The notes below the pieces were generated by a model. It saw nothing but the letters and a program-made list of their open reading frames with translations, did not search any database and was not told the origin of the DNA. Below, piece after piece: positions 59,205 through 64,000 of a stretch of DNA of 64,000 bases. Position 1 is the stretch's first letter; each line of letters opens with the position of its first letter. The stretch comes from Gammaproteobacteria bacterium (GTDB lineage: Bacteria > Pseudomonadota > Gammaproteobacteria > Steroidobacterales > Steroidobacteraceae): contig JAQGOG010000008.1 of NCBI GenBank assembly GCA_028293765.1, positions 1 to 64,000 of the forward strand, read 5' to 3'. Made by a program: the position numbers and the translations under genes.

Positions 59205-59600
59205 ATGAGCAAAGTTCCTGCCGATCTCAAGTACACGAAGACGCATGAGTGGCTGCGCACGCTACCCGACGGAAGCATCGAGATCGGGATTACCGATCAT
59301 GCTCAGCACGCGCTCGGCGACCTCGTCTTCGTGGAGGTGCCCGAGGCTGGCCGCGCCGTCAAGGCGGGCGAGCCTTGCGCGGTGGTCGAATCTGTCAAAG
59401 CAGCCTCCGATGTCTACGCGCCGGTGACAGGTGAGGTCACGGCCGGCAATCCCCGGCTCGCGAGCGAGCCCGAAGCGGTCAACACCGACGCTTACGGCGG
59501 CGGTTGGTTGATGCGCGTACGCCCCACGCCGGGCGGCGCGACCGCTGCCCTCATGTCCCCCGCCGAATACGAGAAGTTGCAGCAGGAGGAGGGTGACTGA
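59205..59600 (+). CDS. gcvH: Glycine cleavage system H protein
   Basis: GcvH shuttles the aminomethyl group on a lipoyl arm. The 131-residue protein has the lipoyl-lysine K65 in [16 protein letters not shown] and the usual [11 protein letters not shown] start. GGAG precedes the ATG. Its stop overlaps the gcvPA start by one base (TGATG). Confidence 0.97.
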   Translation: MSKVPADLKYTKTHEWLRTLPDGSIEIGITDHAQHALGDLVFVEVPEAGRAVKAGEPCAVVESVKAASDVYAPVTGEVTAGNPRLASEPEAVNTDAYGGGWLMRVRPTPGGATAALMSPAEYEKLQQEEGD

Positions 59601-60973
59601 TGGCTTTCATTCCCCACACTCCGGCCGACGTCGAGGCGATGCTCGCGGCTATCGGAGTCGCGAGCATCGAAGAATTGTTCGATGAGATCCCCGCTACCCT
59701 GCGAGTGAAATCCCTGGCTGGGGTGCCTGATGAGCTGAATGAGATGGAGATCGGGCGTCTGATGACCGAGCGCGCCCGTACCGACGGCCACCCATCGTGC
59801 TTCATCGGAGCCGGTGCCTACGAGCACCACATTCCGGCGGCGGTCTGGGCAATCACGACGCGCGGCGAGTTTTACAGCGCGTACACACCCTACCAGGCGG
59901 AAGCCAGTCAGGGCACGCTGCAGGTCATCTACGAATATCAGACGATGATTGCCAGTCTCACGGGCCTGCAGGTCTCGAATGCATCCGTGTACGACGGGGC
60001 GTCCGCAGTGGCCGAAGCGAGTCTGATGGCCGTGCGGGCGAACCGGAAGTCCAAATCGCAGCGGATCCTCGTTCCGACGACGGTGCACCCTCACTACCGG
60101 AAGGTCGCCGTCGCGACAGCAGGCAACCAGGGTCTGCGCTTCGAGGAGGTACCCTACAGCCCCGACGAAGGCGTCACCCCACTCGCCGCACTCTCCAAGT
60201 ATGAGAACGAGGACGTCACCGCTCTCGTCATCCAACAGCCGAATTTCTTCGGCAGGCTCGAGGACGTGGACGCGCTGACGGACTGGGCTCACGCCCGCGG
60301 CGTTCTGGTCATTGCGGTCGTCAACCCCACTTCGCTGGCTCTACTCAAGCCTCCGGGTCAATGGGGTGCCAAGGGCGCCGACATCGCGGTGGGAGAGGGT
60401 CAGCCGCTGGGCGTGCCGCTCTCTTCTGGCGGTCCGTACTTCGGCTTCATGACAACCCGTCTGGAGTATGTGCGCCAGATGCCGGGACGTATCGTCGGGC
60501 GCACGGTCGACCTGAACGGCCGCGAAGGTTTCTCGCTGACGCTGCAGGCGCGCGAGCAACACATTCGTCGCGCCAAGGCGACTTCCAACATCTGCACGAA
60601 CCAGGGGCTGCTGGTGACTGCGGCCACGATCTACATGTCGCTGATGGGTCCGCAGGGACTGGAGCGCACGGCGGCCGCATCACACGCGCGCACACGCGAG
60701 CTGGTGACGGGAATCGCGCGGTTGAAAGGCGTGCGCCCGGCATTCCAGGGACCTTGCTTTCACGAGACCGTCATGCTGTTCGATCGGCCGGTCGCACCGG
60801 TTCTCAAGGCTCTGGCGAGCCGCGGGATATTGGGCGGTCTCGATCTTGCCGAACACTATCCCGAGCTGGGGCCGGCCCTGCTGGTCTGTGCCACGGAGAC
60901 GAAGACGCCTGCCGATATTGAGGCTTACACCACCGCGCTCGGCGAGGTCATGCAGTCGGTCCGGGCCGCGTAG
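59600..60973 (+). CDS. gcvPA: Glycine dehydrogenase (decarboxylating) subunit 1
   Basis: This is the N-terminal half of the split P protein, which decarboxylates glycine. The 457-residue protein starts [20 protein letters not shown] and has [16 protein letters not shown] and [12 protein letters not shown]. It lacks the PLP lysine, which is in gcvPB. The split P protein differs from the single-chain form of E. coli. Confidence 0.96.
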   Translation: MAFIPHTPADVEAMLAAIGVASIEELFDEIPATLRVKSLAGVPDELNEMEIGRLMTERARTDGHPSCFIGAGAYEHHIPAAVWAITTRGEFYSAYTPYQAEASQGTLQVIYEYQTMIASLTGLQVSNASVYDGASAVAEASLMAVRANRKSKSQRILVPTTVHPHYRKVAVATAGNQGLRFEEVPYSPDEGVTPLAALSKYENEDVTALVIQQPNFFGRLEDVDALTDWAHARGVLVIAVVNPTSLALLKPPGQWGAKGADIAVGEGQPLGVPLSSGGPYFGFMTTRLEYVRQMPGRIVGRTVDLNGREGFSLTLQAREQHIRRAKATSNICTNQGLLVTAATIYMSLMGPQGLERTAAASHARTRELVTGIARLKGVRPAFQGPCFHETVMLFDRPVAPVLKALASRGILGGLDLAEHYPELGPALLVCATETKTPADIEAYTTALGEVMQSVRAA

Positions 60974-61005
60974 GCCCGCTTCGCGTAGGCCGGGCGCGTA
61001 GCCCG
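60963..61005. repeat. Paired GC hairpins between gcvPA and gcvPB
   Basis: GGGCC-GCGTA-GGCCC (60963-60977, spanning the gcvPA stop) and CGGGC-GCGTA-GCCCG (60991-61005) are perfect hairpins with the same five-base loop. A third GCGTAGGC lies between them. The pair resembles REP-type stabilising elements. Confidence 0.7.
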
Positions 61006-61058
61006 ACTCGCCCTGTCCGATCCGCTCGCTGTCTTGCAGCACCGCATTCGAGGTTTCC

Positions 61059-62537
61059 ATGCGTACCCGTGAAAAAGTGATCTTCGAGCATTCGCACCCG
61101 GGTCGTGGCGCTGCGGACCAGTGGCCACACGACCCGGGCTCCGCGGCCATCGCCGACATCCCGCAGAAGCTGCGCCGCACGCAGCGGCCGTTGTTGCCTG
61201 AAGTGGGCGAGCTGGAGGCGGTCCGGCATTTCACGCGGCTGTCGCAACTCAACTTCTCGATCGATACGCACTTCTATCCGCTCGGATCGTGCACGATGAA
61301 GTACAACCCGAAGGCGTGCAACCAGTACGCGATGTTGCCGGAGTTTCTCGCGCGGCATCCGCTTGGCCCCGAGTCCCACGGCCAGGGTTTCCTCGCCTGC
61401 ATGCATGAGTTGCAGGAGATGCTGAAGGAAGTGACCGGCATGCAGGCCGTCGCATTGAGCCCGATGGCCGGTGCCCACGGCGAATTCGCCGGTGTGGCGA
61501 TGATCCGCGCCTTTCACCGCTCTCGCGGCGATCTCGCCCGCAATGAAATAATCGTTCCAGAGGCCGCGCACGGCACTAACCCTGCTACCGCGACCATGTG
61601 CGGCTGCGTCGTGCGGGAGATTCCGGTGGACGCCGCGGGTGACGTTGACCTCGCGGCGCTCGAGGCCGCGGTGGGTCCGAATACCGCCGGCATCATGCTC
61701 ACCAATCCGTCGACGCTCGGTGTCTTCGAGCGACGGATAGAACAGGTTGCTCGCATCGTCCACGCGGCGGGCGGCCTGCTCTATTACGACGGCGCGAACC
61801 TGAACGCCATCCTGGGCAAGGTGCGTCCCGGCGACATGGGCTTCGATGTCATACATATGAATCTGCACAAGACCTTCTCGACGCCGCACGGCGGCGGCGG
61901 CCCGGGTGCGGGTGCGGTGGGTGTGAGTGCGCGGCTGGAGCCGTTTCTGCCGATTCCCATCGTAGGCAGGGAAGGAGAGCGGTACCGTTGGCTCGCTGAA
62001 AGGGACCGCCCTCAGTCCATCGGGCGTCTCTCGGCTTTCATGGGCAATGCCGGGGTCCTGTTGCGGGCGTACATCTATATGCGCATGCTGGGACGTGAGG
62101 GGATGAGCCGGGTTGGCGAGTACGCCACGCTCAATGCAAACTATCTCCTGGCGCTGCTCAAGGAGCGCGGGTTCGACGCGGCATACCCGTCCCGGCGGGC
62201 CAGCCATGAGTTCATCATCACCCTCAAAAAGCAGGCGCGTGATCTCGAGGTGACCGCCATGGACTTCGCCAAGCGGCTGCTGGACTATGGTTTTCATGCC
62301 CCGACGACTTATTTCCCCCTGCTGGTGCCGGAATGTCTCCTCATAGAGCCGACGGAGACGGAGGGGAAGGACACGCTGGACGCCTTCGTCGCGGCCATGT
62401 CACAGATCCAGACGGAAGCCGAACAAGAACCCGAGCGCGTGACGAGCGCACCGCATACCATGCCGGTGCGTCGCCTGGACGACGTTCGGGCGGCCAAGCA
62501 ACTGGATCTCACCTGGAAGCCGACAGCGCAGTCATAG
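61059..62537 (+). CDS. gcvPB: Glycine dehydrogenase (decarboxylating) subunit 2
   Basis: This is the PLP-bearing half of the P protein. The 492-residue protein has K271 in [20 protein letters not shown] and substrate motifs [20 protein letters not shown]. Its gap from gcvPA is 85 bases and holds two hairpins. It ends the gcv operon; dgkA begins shortly after. Confidence 0.97.
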   Translation: MRTREKVIFEHSHPGRGAADQWPHDPGSAAIADIPQKLRRTQRPLLPEVGELEAVRHFTRLSQLNFSIDTHFYPLGSCTMKYNPKACNQYAMLPEFLARHPLGPESHGQGFLACMHELQEMLKEVTGMQAVALSPMAGAHGEFAGVAMIRAFHRSRGDLARNEIIVPEAAHGTNPATATMCGCVVREIPVDAAGDVDLAALEAAVGPNTAGIMLTNPSTLGVFERRIEQVARIVHAAGGLLYYDGANLNAILGKVRPGDMGFDVIHMNLHKTFSTPHGGGGPGAGAVGVSARLEPFLPIPIVGREGERYRWLAERDRPQSIGRLSAFMGNAGVLLRAYIYMRMLGREGMSRVGEYATLNANYLLALLKERGFDAAYPSRRASHEFIITLKKQARDLEVTAMDFAKRLLDYGFHAPTTYFPLLVPECLLIEPTETEGKDTLDAFVAAMSQIQTEAEQEPERVTSAPHTMPVRRLDDVRAAKQLDLTWKPTAQS

Positions 62538-62566
62538 GTCGTTATAAGCCGCGAGGCGCCGCCCGT

Positions 62567-62899
62567 GTGGTGCGGGCCCTTGGCTCCAGCTTTAAAGGTC
62601 TCGCCGGCGCATTCCGTGAAGAAGCGGCGTTCAGGCAGGAACTCGCCTGTGCGCTGCTCGTCATACCACTGGGTTTGTGGCTCGGCCATAGTGGGGTCGA
62701 ACGCGCCCTGCTCGTGGGGCCCGTGCTGCTCATTCTCATAGTGGAGCTCCTCAACAGCGCGATCGAGGCGACCGTGGACCGCATCGGTTTCGAACGGCAC
62801 GCGCTGGCGGGGCTCGCCAAGGACATCGGTTCGGCCGCCGTGTTCATGTCTTTCATACTGCTAGGCGCCGTCTGGCTGCTCGTTCTGCTCGGCCGATAG
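62567..62899 (+). CDS. dgkA: Diacylglycerol kinase DgkA
   Basis: DgkA phosphorylates diacylglycerol released by membrane-derived oligosaccharide synthesis. The protein has the amphipathic N-terminus, AAFRQE, three membrane helices, and the catalytic [16 protein letters not shown] and AKDIGSAAV motifs. The start is uncertain. GTG at 62567, with GAGG about 10 bases upstream, gives 110 residues; the frame is open into gcvPB, but the family N-terminus matches only from about codon 62549 onward. Confidence 0.93.
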   Translation: MVRALGSSFKGLAGAFREEAAFRQELACALLVIPLGLWLGHSGVERALLVGPVLLILIVELLNSAIEATVDRIGFERHALAGLAKDIGSAAVFMSFILLGAVWLLVLLGR

Positions 62900-62919
62900 C
62901 TGCTAAAAAGAGGATTTTG

Positions 62920-64000
62920 ATGCGACCTGCAAGACTGCCCTGGTTGTGTCTGCTTGCTTGTGTTGCGTCCGTGAGTGCGGGTCGCGGCCATCCGGCCGCC
63001 TCGACGACGGCTGTGCAGCAGCCCCCACCGGCCCAACAGGGCCCGTCGCAACCGCTGCCCGCGCCGCCGCCACCGGTGCCCGTGCCCGGCGGCAACCAGC
63101 AGGCCGCGCAGGTGGCGCAGCAGGCCGCCGCGGTCGAAGGCAACCCGGACTGGGCCGTTACCCTCGAGCGGATCGCCAGCAGTGTTGTGTCGATCGACGT
63201 CGATGAGACCCGGGCGTTCGATACCGAGTGGAACGCAACAGCGCAGGCGACGGGCTTCGTGGTGGACGCCGAGCGTGGGCTGATATTGACTAACCGCCAC
63301 GTCGTCACTCCCGGACCGGTCACCGCCGAGGCCACGTTCCTCAATCGCGAGGAAGTGCAGCTGTACCCGGTCTACCGCGATCCCGTGCACGACTTCGGTT
63401 TATACCGGTACGACCCGAGCAAGCTGCACTTCATCAAACCGAAGGCTTTGCCCCTTTACCCGGAGGGCGCGCAGGTCGGCAGGGAGATCCGGGTCGTCGG
63501 CAACAATGCGGGCGAGCAACTCTCCATTCTCGCCGGAACCCTGGCGCGCCTGGATCGCGACGCGCCGGAGTACGGGATCGGGAAGTACAACGACTTCAAT
63601 ACGTTCTACCTGCAGGCCGCCTCCGGGACCTCCGGCGGATCCTCGGGCTCACCGGTCATCGACATCCGCGGCCGTGTCGTCGCACTCAATGCGGGCGGCG
63701 CCAACGGCTCTGCGTCCAGTTTCTATCTGCCGCTGGCCCGCGTCCGGCGCGCTCTCGAGCTCATTCAGCAGGGCAAGCCGGTTTTGCGCGGCACGCTGTA
63801 TACGGTTTTCAACTACACGCCGTTCGATGAGCTCAAGCGCCTGGGACTGACCAGCGTCACGGAAACGTCGGTGCGCAAGGCCTTTCCGCAGTACACGGGC
63901 ATGCTGGTGGTCACGGGAGTGTTGCCCGGTTCGCCGAGCGAGAACGTGCTGCAGCCGGGCGATGTCCTCGTCCGCGTCAACGGAAAATACGTGACGCAGT
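62920..64000 (+). CDS. Secreted trypsin-like serine protease with PDZ domain (Nma111-like), partial
   Basis: The first 360 codons are visible and the rest lies beyond the window. A signal peptide ([15 protein letters not shown]) leads to a Pro/Gln/Ala-rich linker (30-75), then a protease domain with H127 (TNRHVV), D158 (DPVHDFGLY) and S242 ([11 protein letters not shown]). A PDZ domain begins about residue 320 ([19 protein letters not shown]). The GSSGSP active site and HDFG spacing resemble Nma111-type HtrA relatives rather than DegP. AGAGGA precedes the ATG. It is distinct from the lipoprotein protease at 9770. Confidence 0.85.
   Translation, partial: MRPARLPWLCLLACVASVSAGRGHPAASTTAVQQPPPAQQGPSQPLPAPPPPVPVPGGNQQAAQVAQQAAAVEGNPDWAVTLERIASSVVSIDVDETRAFDTEWNATAQATGFVVDAERGLILTNRHVVTPGPVTAEATFLNREEVQLYPVYRDPVHDFGLYRYDPSKLHFIKPKALPLYPEGAQVGREIRVVGNNAGEQLSILAGTLARLDRDAPEYGIGKYNDFNTFYLQAASGTSGGSSGSPVIDIRGRVVALNAGGANGSASSFYLPLARVRRALELIQQGKPVLRGTLYTVFNYTPFDELKRLGLTSVTETSVRKAFPQYTGMLVVTGVLPGSPSENVLQPGDVLVRVNGKYVTQ

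Noticed and set aside
60948-62297. 449-codon minus-strand ORF opposite gcvPB
   Set aside because: Antisense shadow of gcvPB, with no family features and no ribosome-binding site.

Overview
This 64 kb GC-rich window is chromosomal sequence from a gammaproteobacterium. Gene orders such as miaB-phoH-ybeY-corC-lnt, holA-nadD-rsfS-rlmH, maf-rng-yhdP-nit-tldD, zapA-6S RNA-5-FCL, pepP-ubiH-ubiI and the crp-like/coq7/rplM-rpsI neighbourhood point to the Xanthomonadales/Nevskiales/Steroidobacterales side of the class. The exact taxon is inference. I see no insertion sequence, prophage, integrase or CRISPR array. Genes are tightly packed, and many neighbours overlap by 1 or 4 bases.

Layout. 1-3007 (minus): an RND efflux pump cut by the window edge, with its membrane-fusion partner. 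3584-9685 (plus): ssb, then miaB-phoH-ybeY-corC-lnt. 9770-14609: a lipoprotein-type Do protease, leuS and lptE. 14659-21414 is an unusual block between lptE and holA: an HExxH protein, a DesK/DesR-like two-component system, a proline iminopeptidase with a repetitive basic N-terminus, a TonB-dependent receptor and a DUF2946-like small protein. 21580-32911 (plus): holA-nadD-rsfS-rlmH-maf-rng-yhdP-nit-tldD. 33335-39368: a 58-aa and an 88-aa small protein, an AAA+FHA protein, purEK, darP with a duplicated tail, and pmbA. 39426-45275: a YihY membrane protein, a BtuF-like protein without signal peptide, djlA, purC, rpe and a CRP homologue with a poly-acidic tail. 45391-49184: coq7, rplM-rpsI, tRNA-Gln, rpiA and a 16-codon Lys/Ala ORF with its own promoter. 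49380-57663: an EVE protein, 5-FCL, 6S RNA, zapA, a ZapB-like protein, ygfB, pepP, two ubiquinone hydroxylases, phhB and ispG. 57796-62899: a tandem glycine riboswitch with terminator controlling gcvT-gcvH-gcvPA-gcvPB, then dgkA. From 62920 a second trypsin-like periplasmic protease runs off the end.

How the genes fit together. The core is translation and tRNA/rRNA maturation (miaB, ybeY, leuS, rsfS, rlmH, rng, rplM, rpsI, darP), envelope biogenesis (lnt, lptE, yhdP, dgkA, two Do-like proteases), one-carbon and purine metabolism (gcv system, 5-FCL, purC/E/K), and aerobic ubiquinone synthesis (coq7, ubiH, ubiI). TldD and PmbA, the two halves of one protease, are encoded in separate places.

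Most interesting for follow-up: the 16-aa lysine-rich ORF as an autonomous transcription unit; the duplicated, diverged darP 3' end; a run of low-complexity insertions and tails in otherwise conserved enzymes, including a 10-unit pentapeptide repeat inside a histidine-kinase ATPase domain; the 7-kb block splitting lptE from holA; the structured region after tRNA-Gln carrying fragments of the tRNA 3' end; and -10 boxes placed so that purE and coq7 mRNAs would be leaderless.
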